Source: Arenicellales bacterium (lineage in GTDB: Bacteria > Pseudomonadota > Gammaproteobacteria > Arenicellales > JAJDZL01). Taken from it: a stretch of 64,000 nt of DNA. The notes under the pieces are model-generated. The model made no database searches, was not told the DNA's origin, and was given only the letters and a program-made list of their open reading frames with translations. Shown here piece by piece: positions 54,489 to 63,335 of the stretch. Every line of letters begins with the position of its first letter. Positions within the stretch are counted from its first letter, which is position 1. The translations under genes were made by a program, and so were the position numbers. The stretch spans positions 372,001-436,000 of the forward strand of contig OX638343.1 in the NCBI GenBank assembly GCA_951813075.1, read 5' to 3'.

Positions 54489-56054
54489 GTGGTGCAACGT
54501 CAGACTAACGACGGACTGAGACATCAGCGAGTCGGCCGTTCTCGCCGAAAAAGTATCCGCAAAGATCTGCGCGAGCCGATGCTTCCGGCGCTCGAATATG
54601 GTATCCCTCGAATCGAACTGCTATCGGAAGAGCAGATTGCAAAAATAAATGCTGCTTCGATGGACATTCTCGAAAATGTAGGTGTTGTATTTCGAGACCC
54701 TGTAGCGATCTCCGACTGGAAACATGCTGGCGCTGATATTCGGGACGGCGATCGGATTCATCTTGATCGGGATATGGTGACCGAGTTGATCGATACCATC
54801 CCTTCAGAAATCACCTACCATGCAAGGGACCCACAGAAAAACGTCAGAATCGGCGACAAGAGCGCAATGCTGATTCCGATGGCAGGTGCACCATACCTCA
54901 GAGACCTTGACGATAAACGACGTGCACCGACGCTTGAAGATCTGGCTATGTTTCATAAATTGTCTCATATGGCACCTTCACTGCATTCGACATGCCATCA
55001 TATTGTGGAACCGATGGATCATGTTGTTGCGCACCGACATCTGAGAATCACGTATTCGTCCATGAAATACTCTGACAAGACTTTCATGGGGATGACAACG
55101 TCGGAGCGAAATGCCGAAGATGTTCTGGACATGTGCGAGATATTATTCGGAAAAGATTTTATGGAGACGCATCCCGTTGTGACCGGTAATTGCAATGGCA
55201 ATTCACCATTACTTTGGGATCAGACTATGCTCGGTGCGATGCGCGCATTCAACCGACGAAATCAACCAATTCTGTGTTCACCGTTTGTATTGGGAGGCGC
55301 CAATACACCTGCTTCAACTGCCGCGGCAGTTGCGCAATTGAATGCTGAGGCTTTATCAGCACTCGCTTATACGCAGGTGGTGCGAAAAGGTTGTCCAGCG
55401 ATATATGGTCATTACCTTTCGACCGTATCCATGCAATCCGGTGCGCCAATGGCAGGCACACCGGAAATCAGCCTGATGAATTTCATGGTCGGACAACTCG
55501 CCAGGTATTACAACATACCGTGGCGCACATCCAATACGCTGGGAGGCGCCAAGACTTTCGATGCACAGGCCGGTTACGAAAGCGCATCAACCATGATGGC
55601 GGTGCTGCTGTCCGGTGCTCACTACATATGGCATTCGGCCGGATGGAACGAAGCCGGCATGCACTGTTCAGTGGCCAAATTCATCGTTGATGTTGAACAG
55701 TGTGCTATGGGCTATCGCATGGCACAGGGGATTGATTGGAGTGACTTCGATGACGCAATAAGTGCGGTGTCTGACATTGGGCCGGGAGGTCATTATTTGG
55801 GACACCCACATACGCTGCAGCGCTTTCAGGATGCATTTTTCATGCCGAAATTGTTTGACAATTCAACTTTTGAGCAATGGGATGCGAACGGAGCAGTGGA
55901 AGTTACCGAGCGCGCTTTGAAAGTAGCTCACCAAATGCTCAGAGCCTATGAGGAGCCGAAGCTTGAATCTTCCGTAGATGAGGCGTTACGGGATTTCATT
56001 GCCCGTCGAGAACAGGAAATCCCAGCGGTAGATGAACTGAATCAAAAATACTGA
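54489..56054 (+). CDS. MttB-family trimethylamine/glycine betaine methyltransferase (no pyrrolysine)
   Basis: The 521-residue protein belongs to the MttB superfamily, corrinoid-dependent methyltransferases that take a methyl group from quaternary amines such as glycine betaine. The first 35 residues are Arg-rich, as is common in aerobic proteobacterial members. The barrel follows with IAKINAASMDILENVGVVF near residue 50, MAGAPYLRDLDD near 135 and LVLGGANTPAS-like text, ending in GHPHTLQRFQDAFF and DLNQKY-type tail text. There is no in-frame TAG, so it lacks the pyrrolysine of methanogen MttB and belongs to the MtgB-like group. It begins with GTG 54489 (GAGGAA upstream). Placement after proVWX makes glycine betaine a reasonable substrate. 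No corrinoid protein or methyl acceptor gene is beside it. Confidence 0.9.
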   Translation: MVQRQTNDGLRHQRVGRSRRKSIRKDLREPMLPALEYGIPRIELLSEEQIAKINAASMDILENVGVVFRDPVAISDWKHAGADIRDGDRIHLDRDMVTELIDTIPSEITYHARDPQKNVRIGDKSAMLIPMAGAPYLRDLDDKRRAPTLEDLAMFHKLSHMAPSLHSTCHHIVEPMDHVVAHRHLRITYSSMKYSDKTFMGMTTSERNAEDVLDMCEILFGKDFMETHPVVTGNCNGNSPLLWDQTMLGAMRAFNRRNQPILCSPFVLGGANTPASTAAAVAQLNAEALSALAYTQVVRKGCPAIYGHYLSTVSMQSGAPMAGTPEISLMNFMVGQLARYYNIPWRTSNTLGGAKTFDAQAGYESASTMMAVLLSGAHYIWHSAGWNEAGMHCSVAKFIVDVEQCAMGYRMAQGIDWSDFDDAISAVSDIGPGGHYLGHPHTLQRFQDAFFMPKLFDNSTFEQWDANGAVEVTERALKVAHQMLRAYEEPKLESSVDEALRDFIARREQEIPAVDELNQKY

Positions 56055-56097
56055 TGAACAGCTACTACTTACCGGTAAGGGTTTGTCAGAAGAGCCA

Positions 56098-56500
56098 TCA
56101 ATACCTAGCCGACGCGCGAAAAACCTGAACGGTATGCAATTCAACAAATTCTGATTCGGGCAACTGATCCAACTCTGCTTCAAAGTATGGCCGTCATACA
56201 GATCGCCGGGTGAGGCCAGACCACCGAAGAAGAAATTGCTGCGGTTAGCCCGATACAGGCAATTCGTACCCACACGCACATGACTTTGACGCAACTACAC
56301 ACATGTTGATGACACAGTCGCACCACGCAAGACTCCAATTTCAATCTGCCCCAGCACTCATTCACAGTTTGATTCACCGATGTGTTGTAGATGCCGCGTC
56401 AAATAGCTCGGGTTGAACGACTATTCGGTCTGAAAACGATTTTCGCCATAAAAGCACTGCCAATTCGGATATTTCGACCAGCCACTGACAACCAACTCAT
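56098..56500 (-). pseudogene. IS5-family transposase remnant
   Basis: Minus-strand pieces in several frames match an IS5-type transposase: ELVVSGWSKYPNWQCFYGEN, then SFNPSYLTRHLQHIGES, and downstream SHVRVG and NRSNFFFGGLASPGDLYDGH, followed by a shifted ELDQLPE. In-frame stops and at least two frameshifts are present, and the element's ends and catalytic C-terminus are gone. It is a dead scar between the methyltransferase and LIV-transporter regions, in a stretch of about 670 bases with no functional gene. Confidence 0.75.
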
Positions 56501-56730
56501 GGTTTATGTTGAGATGGTTGTCTAGGTTATTGCAAAACAGCTGATTGGATCTGGATTGTGGTGCTTCATTATTGTTCGCAAGATTGCAAGATGAATTAGT
56601 AACAATGATATATCGGCGACAAATGAATTATTCAGGGACGATTAGCTAATCTCGTGTCCCCATTCATCGGCCGCTGCATGTGGCACTCGCCAAACTTCAC
56701 AATCTAGGCAGAACGAAGCCAATTGGTTCG

Positions 56731-57696
56731 TCAATTGTCCTTTATGAGTCTCATTGTTAGACGTTTTGCCAATCCTGCCAATCCATCCGGCGCGAGACGT
56801 AAAATAGCAATGATAACTGCGGCGATGACCAGATGCTTGTACACATTAAGATCCGGAAAATTTTCGAGATACTCAGAGAATAGCACGATACAGAATGCCG
56901 CCGCGACTGGCCCGTAGATGGTACTGGTACCACCAACCAATAGCATGGAAAGCACCAAAGTTGCCGTTCCGAAGCTGAACACCTCGGGTGCGGAGATGCG
57001 AAAATAGAGGCAGTATAGTCCACCTGCAAGTCCAGCTGGAATAGCACTTACTACCAGCACTGTCACTCTGATAGCCGCCTGATTTATGCCTCGTGCAGCC
57101 GCATAGTCGGGATTGTCGCGCAATGCGAGAATACCGCGGCCGAACGGTGTTTTTACGAAACGAGTTAAAGCAATCACGGTAAATACGAGCAGGACTAGCG
57201 CGACATAGTAATACGCAAATTTACCATCACGAGCAAAGTTATAGTCAAACAGCGTGAGCGGCGGAATACGCACAAGTCCACCTGATCCGCCCGTTAACCA
57301 TGATTGGCTGAGCACGAGTTGAAGACACAATTGCGAAAAAGCAAAGGTAACAAGAACCACATAAATTCCTTTAAGCCGCAATACCGGAATTGCAATCGGA
57401 ATGGCCGATATTCCAGCCATGACCCCGGCCGCGGGCAACGCCAGCCATGGATCAAATCCGTAATTCCGAGCTAGAACGCCCGTAGTGTAGACGCCAATGC
57501 CGAAAAACGCGACGTGACCGAAGTTGAAAAGACCTGCGTAGCCAAGCGAAATATCCCAGCTACAAGCCACTACAGCAAAAATGAATGCCAAAATCATTAG
57601 GTGACGAATATAACTGTCGGTCACAAACAATGGAAGGAAACAAAGCAGTGCGAAACAGATTGTCGCGACAGTGGCTTGCGTTTTGATCCTAGACAT
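56731..57696 (-). CDS. livM: LIV-type ABC transporter permease (LivM-like)
   Basis: The 321-residue permease has about eight to ten membrane helices and the LivM pattern: VACSWDISLGYAGLFNFGHV near residue 42-61, GIGVYTTGVLARNYGFDPW, and the EAA-like LRDNPDYAAARGINQAAIRV near residue 197. It is the last gene of a livGFHM-type operon read right to left, 12 bases after livH. Family members import branched-chain amino acids, amides, urea or aromatic acids; the substrate cannot be read from it. Confidence 0.92.
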   Translation of the reverse strand: MSRIKTQATVATICFALLCFLPLFVTDSYIRHLMILAFIFAVVACSWDISLGYAGLFNFGHVAFFGIGVYTTGVLARNYGFDPWLALPAAGVMAGISAIPIAIPVLRLKGIYVVLVTFAFSQLCLQLVLSQSWLTGGSGGLVRIPPLTLFDYNFARDGKFAYYYVALVLLVFTVIALTRFVKTPFGRGILALRDNPDYAAARGINQAAIRVTVLVVSAIPAGLAGGLYCLYFRISAPEVFSFGTATLVLSMLLVGGTSTIYGPVAAAFCIVLFSEYLENFPDLNVYKHLVIAAVIIAILRLAPDGLAGLAKRLTMRLIKDN

Positions 57697-57708
57697 TCCA
57701 CGAACTTC

Positions 57709-58602
57709 CTACGTTGTTGTTCGGGCGGATTCGCCGAACAGACCTTCGTGACGAAAAATCAACACGAAAATCATGAAAAGAAACAACAGCGATGGTGTCC
57801 AGTAAAGTCCGATGAAATAGATCAGGAAAGCTTCCAAAAAGCCAATCAAATAGGCCGCCGCAATCGTACCGCTGATATTCCCGAGTCCGCCAAAAATAAC
57901 GACGATTAGCGCCTTAACCAACGGTTCGCTACCCATGGTGGGATTCATCAACCGCAATCCGCCGTAAAATGCGCCAGCAATTCCAGTTAGAGCGGCCGCG
58001 AGACCAAACGTTAGAATGAAGCTGCGACTGACATTGATGCCCATTAACTTTGCTGCCTTTTGGTTCTGACCCACAGCGCGAATGGACTTACCAATTATCG
58101 AGTAATTGAGAAAGTAGTACAGTCCTATCAGAATGAGCGGTGAAACCACGATGATCACGGCCTCGTGGGCTGAAAGCGTCAGTAAGCCGTGGATTGAAAT
58201 GTTGCCGTCGATCAACGGTGGCAGTTGTTTCAATCGCGGCCCCCACACGGCTTGAATGCCATTTTCGAGAAAGGTCAATCCAGCAAGAGTAGTCATGACC
58301 GTAACCAGAACAATATTCTTGTTCCCATAAAATGGACGGATCAATACATACTCCAGTACCGCACCAAGCATCACCATTACAACGATCATCAGCGCAATGC
58401 TATAGCCGATCCAGTATGTTTCACCAATGCTTTGCGATATCTGCCAAGTAACGTACGCACCGACAGCCATCAGAACTCCATGCGCGAAGTTGAAAATTCC
58501 AAGAGTAGTCCACACCAGCGAAAGACCGCTTGCTAACAACGCATAGAGCGAACTGAGTACGAGTCCGCTCAGAAGCACTGATGTGAAAGCATCAAGACTC
58601 AT
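57709..58602 (-). CDS. livH: LIV-type ABC transporter permease (LivH-like)
   Basis: The 297-residue permease shows LSLVWTTLGIFNFAHGVLMA near residue 28-47 and the LMNPTMGSEPLVKALIVVIF segment with GGLGNISGTIAAAYLIGF typical of LivH. The coupling helix region reads GKSIRAVGQNQKAAKLMGIN. Its start lies 11 bases inside livF, and livM follows, so it is part of a coupled operon. Confidence 0.93.
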   Translation of the reverse strand: MSLDAFTSVLLSGLVLSSLYALLASGLSLVWTTLGIFNFAHGVLMAVGAYVTWQISQSIGETYWIGYSIALMIVVMVMLGAVLEYVLIRPFYGNKNIVLVTVMTTLAGLTFLENGIQAVWGPRLKQLPPLIDGNISIHGLLTLSAHEAVIIVVSPLILIGLYYFLNYSIIGKSIRAVGQNQKAAKLMGINVSRSFILTFGLAAALTGIAGAFYGGLRLMNPTMGSEPLVKALIVVIFGGLGNISGTIAAAYLIGFLEAFLIYFIGLYWTPSLLFLFMIFVLIFRHEGLFGESARTTT

Positions 58603-59329
58603 GAGTTACTGCAACTCCGAAATATTCTTCCATGATTTCTTGGTGACTTACCTGTTCCGACTGTCGATCGATACGCTTGGTGATTCGACCGTGGTTGAGC
58701 AACAGCAGTCGTTGAACCAGTAACAGTAGGAACTCCAAATCCTGTTCCACCAAAATAAGCGACACTCCCGAATTTTCAATGTCGGAAATCGGGCGTACAA
58801 GTTCTTCCTTCAGCCGAGGAGATAGACCAAGCGTCGGTTCATCGAGAATTAACAGACGCGGGCAAGCCATCAATCCAGTTGCAAGATTCAACATTTGGCG
58901 TTCACCGCCTGAAAGTGTTTTACATTTGCTGCTTCGACGCGCTGTTAAACGCGGAAAAATAGAAAATGCACGATCGAGGTTTGATCGCAATTTCTGGCGT
59001 GAACGCTTGGGGAATGCCCCCAGTTGAAGTACTTCCATCACCGTCATATCGGGGAAAAGCGTATTGCCTTGCGCTACGTGGACAAGACCCATTTCCACTA
59101 TCGCGTCAGAAGATGCGTTCGTAATATCGGTACCGTCAAATATGATTTTTCCGGCGGTTTGACGGATCAACCCTGAAATTGTTTCGAATAGTGTTGTCTT
59201 GCCGTGTCCGTTTGGCCCGAAGAATCCGATATTTTGCCCGTTTGACAGATCAAACGATACGCCATGCAGTACCTTGTAAGCACCATATCCTGCTTCCAAG
59301 CCTTCAACCCGCAAAAGCTCCTCAGTCAT
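58592..59329 (-). CDS. livF: LIV-type ABC transporter ATPase (LivF-like)
   Basis: The 245-residue ATPase has Walker A GPNGHGKTTLF near residue 38, signature LSGGERQMLNLA, and Walker B LLILDEPTLGLSP. VEGLEAGYGAYKVLHGVSF at the start is the normal LivF opening. Walker A has His where most have Ala or Ser. The start ATG overlaps the livG stop by four bases (ATGA). Confidence 0.94.
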   Translation of the reverse strand: MTEELLRVEGLEAGYGAYKVLHGVSFDLSNGQNIGFFGPNGHGKTTLFETISGLIRQTAGKIIFDGTDITNASSDAIVEMGLVHVAQGNTLFPDMTVMEVLQLGAFPKRSRQKLRSNLDRAFSIFPRLTARRSSKCKTLSGGERQMLNLATGLMACPRLLILDEPTLGLSPRLKEELVRPISDIENSGVSLILVEQDLEFLLLLVQRLLLLNHGRITKRIDRQSEQVSHQEIMEEYFGVAVTHES

Positions 59330-60060
59330 GGGTGTGTACTCCCGCCGAGATAAGCTTCAATAACATCTTTGTTGACAATTATTTCGCTCGCGGTTCCCTC
59401 GGCCAATAACTTCCCTTCATTGAGAATCAGCAACCGTGGAGCAACTTTTAATAATAGTGCGATGATATGTTCAATCACTAAAATTGCTACGCCGGTGCGG
59501 TTGATTGCTAATATCAATTCGCACAACTGATTCACCTCAGGTTTGGTCAAACCCGAAGCAGGTTCATCAAGCATCAATAGTTTCGGTTTGGAGACGACCG
59601 AACTAGCGATCATCACGCGCTTCTTATCGAATACTGATAAATTTTCCGCTTTTTGAGATCTTTTACTTTCCTCGACCCCGACGAGGTCTAAGGCATATTC
59701 TATTGCGGTATCGTCATGCATCTCCTCCCGGAGCGAACTGAAGTGAGCACCGACAAGAACATTATCACGCACCGACAGACTGGAAAATTCGCAATCTTTC
59801 TGGAAAGTACGAGCAAGGCCAGCGCGGTATATTTCATGCGGGCGCACACGGGTAATTTCTTGATCATCGTAGGATATCAGTCCTGTCGTCGCATGAAACG
59901 GTATGCCTGAAATGACATTAAACAGCGTACTCTTGCCACTACCGTTCGGCCCCGCAATACCAAGAATTTCACCTTTCCGGAGCGAAAGACTAACGCCATC
60001 TAGTGCCTTGAGCGCCCCGAATGTGCGCGTTACATCTTTGACTTCAAGCAAAATTGACAA
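59326..60060 (-). CDS. livG: LIV-type ABC transporter ATPase (LivG-like)
   Basis: The 244-residue ATPase has Walker A GPNGSGKSTLFN near residue 36-47, the LivG-type insertion FNVISGIPFHATTGLI, and Walker B LLMLDEPASGLT. The signature motif reads LSVFDKKR instead of the usual LSxGQ, a degenerate form seen in some LivG proteins. The start is TTG 60060; no ATG lies at the right distance, and the ribosome-binding site is weak (GGCGGA). It is the first gene of the GFHM block after the hairpin at 60326-60358. Confidence 0.92.
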   Translation of the reverse strand: MSILLEVKDVTRTFGALKALDGVSLSLRKGEILGIAGPNGSGKSTLFNVISGIPFHATTGLISYDDQEITRVRPHEIYRAGLARTFQKDCEFSSLSVRDNVLVGAHFSSLREEMHDDTAIEYALDLVGVEESKRSQKAENLSVFDKKRVMIASSVVSKPKLLMLDEPASGLTKPEVNQLCELILAINRTGVAILVIEHIIALLLKVAPRLLILNEGKLLAEGTASEIIVNKDVIEAYLGGSTHP

Positions 60061-60325
60061 ACGAAATCCGCCATCTCAGCGATTGGAAATTATAAGACCG
60101 GAGATTGCAAGTAGAAACAATCGGTATTGAACGAAGATGCATCGCGGCAATAACTCATCCGGCTTCTGTGATCAATTCAATTTGTGAGATTGTTAGCCTT
60201 TAAGCTGTAAATGGGTTGCCAACGAAACCTTTTTGTGGAACCAACACCCAAACTGTCGATCCGGAGCTTCCGCTCAGCCACACTTTCCCATAGCATCGCG
60301 ATTCGATCGCAATTTCGTTAAAATG

Positions 60326-60358
60326 GTCAGTGACGCCGCTTGCGCAGGCGTCACTGAC
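60326..60358 (-). terminator. Strong hairpin between the binding-protein gene and livGFHM
   Basis: GTCAGTGACGCC (60326-60337) and GGCGTCACTGAC (60347-60358) form a perfect 12-bp stem with a 9-base loop. On the minus strand, which is the direction of transcription, it is followed by ATTTTAACG. It lies in the 331-base gap after the binding-protein gene. It likely acts as a partial terminator or stabiliser so that the binding protein is made in excess. Nothing else was recognised in the gap. Confidence 0.8.
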
Positions 60359-60391
60359 TTAAACTTTTCGCATCTTCTGATTGACTCGAGA

Positions 60392-61633
60392 TTAATTTTC
60401 CATCCATGGAGGTGATTGGAATTCTCGATTGGCCCATCGTTGCGGGCTTACCACATAACGTCCGCCTTCCCATACCTGATAGAAATGCAACGGCATACCT
60501 TCGTCACCTGCCTTTGCCAGATGCGTTTGTGGATCAAAGTTGACGACGCCAAGCGCTGTTTCATGATCCTTAACTTCGCTCAGTGATTTGGCAATTGCTG
60601 CTCGATCTGTCGGATCTCCAACCTTTTCGATTGCGTCTCTGTACATATAGGTCATTTCATAAAGCGCTACCCCATAGGTACTAGGTTCAACCCCGTACGC
60701 AGCGATATATTTTTGAACAATGTCGTCAGTTCGATCGGAAGGTAAAAGTCCGAGCATGGTGGTTGACAATACGCCAGTGCCTTTTTCCTTTGTCAGTGCG
60801 ACAAATTCCGGAATTGTCGGCGCATACTGAATAAAGATCAGTGACTGTGTTGGATTTTCCAAAAATTGAGAGATAAAGGTTGCCGCATTAGACGCCACGT
60901 AGTCGGTATTGACAATGAAAGCTGGTGGATTGTCGCGAAGCTTAGAAAAGAAAGCACGCCAATCATTCACTTCTCCGAAGGGAACGAGATCTGACGTAAC
61001 AACTTCCCAACCAAGCTGCTTGGCGTTCTCGGCAATACCGTTGGCGATTGTCGTTGAATAGGGGTTGTCGGAACTGATAATGGCGATCTTTTTGTTGGAA
61101 AGTGTCACCTTGCCCTCAGCGCCCCATTTCTCTATTACCGGCACCACTCCGGTCTCGTAAAGCTTGTAAGAGGGTGTGAATGACCAAATCGTCGGAAATT
61201 GTTCCGGTGACGACTCGATAATCTCCTTGGTTTGTGCCGAGTTGCCGGCGACGAAGTAAGGCATGCCTTCTTCTGCCATATACTCTATTTCGAAATTTGA
61301 CGTGCTGGCGTACCCAGTCATCATGAAATTGGTATCCTTATCGCCTTTAAGCCGCTCAAAGGCACTGATAACGGCGTCCGGGCTCAAGTCTTTCGTATCT
61401 CCAATTGCGACTTCAAGCATGTAGCCGGCGACGCCACCTGCAGCATTGATTTCGTCAATCGCGAGTTGGGTGCCTCGCCTCATTTCTTCACCATCTGCAG
61501 CGGCTGCGCCACTGAGCGGGGCGAGCAGCCCTATCTTCGCAACCTTGTCAGAAGCACTTGCCGGTAGAGTTGCCACCGTGGCAATCGCTATTGCTGCAAG
61601 TAGCTTCAGGGTTAAATTTTTCATTTTTTCCAT
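60392..61633 (-). CDS. LIV-type periplasmic substrate-binding protein
   Basis: The 413-residue precursor has a signal peptide (LTLKLLAAIAIATVATLPASA, cut near residue 27) and the type I periplasmic-binding fold: KIGLLAPLSGAAAADGEEMR near residue 32, AIDEINAAGGVAGYMLEVA, the hinge segments AIISSDNPYSTTIANG and FIVNTDYVASNAATF, and a Trp/Tyr-rich C-terminus. ATG 61633 has a GAGGA site; ATG 61624 is also possible. It is cotranscribed with the upstream enzymes. The ligand is unknown; it need not be a branched-chain amino acid. Confidence 0.92.
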   Translation of the reverse strand: MEKMKNLTLKLLAAIAIATVATLPASASDKVAKIGLLAPLSGAAAADGEEMRRGTQLAIDEINAAGGVAGYMLEVAIGDTKDLSPDAVISAFERLKGDKDTNFMMTGYASTSNFEIEYMAEEGMPYFVAGNSAQTKEIIESSPEQFPTIWSFTPSYKLYETGVVPVIEKWGAEGKVTLSNKKIAIISSDNPYSTTIANGIAENAKQLGWEVVTSDLVPFGEVNDWRAFFSKLRDNPPAFIVNTDYVASNAATFISQFLENPTQSLIFIQYAPTIPEFVALTKEKGTGVLSTTMLGLLPSDRTDDIVQKYIAAYGVEPSTYGVALYEMTYMYRDAIEKVGDPTDRAAIAKSLSEVKDHETALGVVNFDPQTHLAKAGDEGMPLHFYQVWEGGRYVVSPQRWANREFQSPPWMEN

Positions 61634-61663
61634 GGTTGATCCTCATTATCTATTAAGTGAAAT

Positions 61664-62035
61664 TTACATATCTATCAGCCTTCGAAATCTAGCTAATTTG
61701 TCTGCAGAAAATCGGTATCGAGCGATATCATCATTTGCTTGGGCAATAATGAATATGTGCTCTTTTTCTTCCGCTTCAGCGCGATCTGCATAGTTGTGCG
61801 CTGTCTTGGTAATCGTTTCAACGAGGGCAGAATGGCTGCGACTTGTTTGGCCCCGTGATGCAGACAGGTCGATCAATTGGCTCCTACTATCATCCGTAAT
61901 GTTGCATTTTCGCCCACTGGTCACGGCGAGCGCAAACAAGCGGAGATATTGCATGCGAGACACCACAGCACAATCGCTTTGGTAGAGAAATTCAACCACG
62001 ATTTGGTCTCCCAACGCGCCTGCTCGACTTAACAC
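61664..62035 (-). CDS. Unrecognised small protein in the LIV operon
   Basis: A 123-residue frame starting with GTG 62035 lies inside the end of the M20 gene and fills most of the 358-base gap before the binding-protein gene. It has no signal peptide or membrane helix, contains helical text such as LVETITKTAHNYADRAEAEE, and matches no family that I recognise. ATG 61952 (MQYLRLF) is an alternative start. The 44-base overlap with the M20 gene could mean coupling, or the frame may be fortuitous. Confidence 0.35.
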   Translation of the reverse strand: MLSRAGALGDQIVVEFLYQSDCAVVSRMQYLRLFALAVTSGRKCNITDDSRSQLIDLSASRGQTSRSHSALVETITKTAHNYADRAEAEEKEHIFIIAQANDDIARYRFSADKLARFRRLIDM

Positions 62036-63335
62036 CGCAATTGTCGATGATTGCTGCAGCGATGACTTTTGTCGTCTCGATTAGACTGTTAATCTCCACG
62101 CACTCATTGTCGCCATGGAAACCGTCTCCGGCTGGTCCGTAGATTACTGGAACAACCCCACTGCCGGCATAGTGCGCAGCGTCCGATACTGCTTCGAATC
62201 CTTTCACTCTGGGCTGTTTCACTTGAACTTCGGTGGCACGCTTTATAAGAGACTGGGTTAGCGGATGTTCGACCGGAGTATTCACTGGCGAGAAATAAAG
62301 GTCTAACAGGTTCCAGAGTATTTTTGGCGGATTGTCACGCATCCAAGAATCAGTTGACGCAAAGTGGTGAACAAAGGACTCAAATTCCGCCTTGACATCT
62401 TCAAAATTTTCGTCTGGCATGAATTTGTAGTCGAGATCAATAGTAACAACATCGGGAATCATTGCCGCGTTGCCAAGTATCGCTGGCGTGCCATCCTTAC
62501 CCAGCCCAGCTCCGCCTTGAATAACGCCCGGATTGATTGTCGCCAGACCGGCCGGCATCAGCGGATGCCAATGACCTCGGCACCTGTCTGCTTCGAAATC
62601 CCGAAGTGCATTCAAAAAGCGGTTTGCAAGTTCGATTGCGTTGACGCCAGGCTCAATGCGGTCTTCCGAGTGCGGTTGCGGCCAAATCGCGTTAAACCGC
62701 CAGCCAGCATGAGCCTGTTTGCCGAATATGGTTACCCGGACCCAAGTCAACCCGCCTTCAGCTGGCAAGACATCGCCCCATGTCGGCTCGGCGATGATCA
62801 CGTGCTTGGCAAGCCGAGTTGATTTGACTAGATCCATGGCACCGAATCCGCCTGCCTCTTCGTCGACAACGCTATGGACCGCCAGGCGACCTTCGAGTTC
62901 AATCCCGGCCTCGCGAATGGCATGCGCCGCGGCAATACACGCTGCGAGGCCGCCTTTCATGTCGACTGCCCCTCGCCCCCATATACAACCTTGCTCTATT
63001 TGCGCACCAAACGGTTCTCGTTGCCAGGCAGATGAATCACCGACAGGGACGACATCAATGTGTCCACATAGAATCAGACTTTTTTCATCGGTGCCTTGCC
63101 ACTCGCCTATCACGTTGGGGCGATCGGGAAAAACCTCCCAGCTTTCAGTGGCGAAGTCGTTGTCTTCCAGCGTAGAACGCACCAAAATCTGTGCATCGGA
63201 TTCTCGATTTAATGCTTGATCAGCGTGGAATTTCGGATTGACGGTAGGAATCTGAACCAAACGCCGTGTCAATTCGACGACGTAGTCCGTCTCTCGATCA
63301 ATCTGCGCCCAAACGCTTTCGACAGGGTTCTTCAT
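61992..63335 (-). CDS. M20 family amidohydrolase (ArgE/DapE-like deacylase)
   Basis: The 447-residue enzyme belongs to the M20 metallopeptidases that hydrolyse N-acyl amino acids or small peptides. Metal ligands and catalytic residues are visible: LCGHIDVVPVG (His92, Asp94), GRGAVDMKGG (Asp125), DEEAGGFGA (Glu159-Glu160), AEPTWGD and the late GDGFHGDNE His. A lid-domain insertion lies around residues 195-330. The start overlaps the stop of the upstream isochorismatase-family gene (ATGA at 63332-63335). Together with the LIV transporter this suggests hydrolysis of an imported N-substituted compound. The substrate is unknown. Confidence 0.92.
   Translation of the reverse strand: MKNPVESVWAQIDRETDYVVELTRRLVQIPTVNPKFHADQALNRESDAQILVRSTLEDNDFATESWEVFPDRPNVIGEWQGTDEKSLILCGHIDVVPVGDSSAWQREPFGAQIEQGCIWGRGAVDMKGGLAACIAAAHAIREAGIELEGRLAVHSVVDEEAGGFGAMDLVKSTRLAKHVIIAEPTWGDVLPAEGGLTWVRVTIFGKQAHAGWRFNAIWPQPHSEDRIEPGVNAIELANRFLNALRDFEADRCRGHWHPLMPAGLATINPGVIQGGAGLGKDGTPAILGNAAMIPDVVTIDLDYKFMPDENFEDVKAEFESFVHHFASTDSWMRDNPPKILWNLLDLYFSPVNTPVEHPLTQSLIKRATEVQVKQPRVKGFEAVSDAAHYAGSGVVPVIYGPAGDGFHGDNECVEINSLIETTKVIAAAIIDNCGVKSSRRVGRPNRG

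Noticed and set aside
54489-56054. Pyrrolysine-containing MttB
   Set aside because: The reading frame has no in-frame TAG codon.
56068-56079. Perfect palindrome CTTACCGGTAAG after the methyltransferase gene
   Set aside because: It has no loop and no T run, so it is not a good terminator; single short palindromes arise by chance.
55986-56294. 102-residue minus-strand frame treated as a gene
   Set aside because: Its middle is a piece of an IS5-type transposase and its end overlaps the methyltransferase gene, so it is part of a relic.
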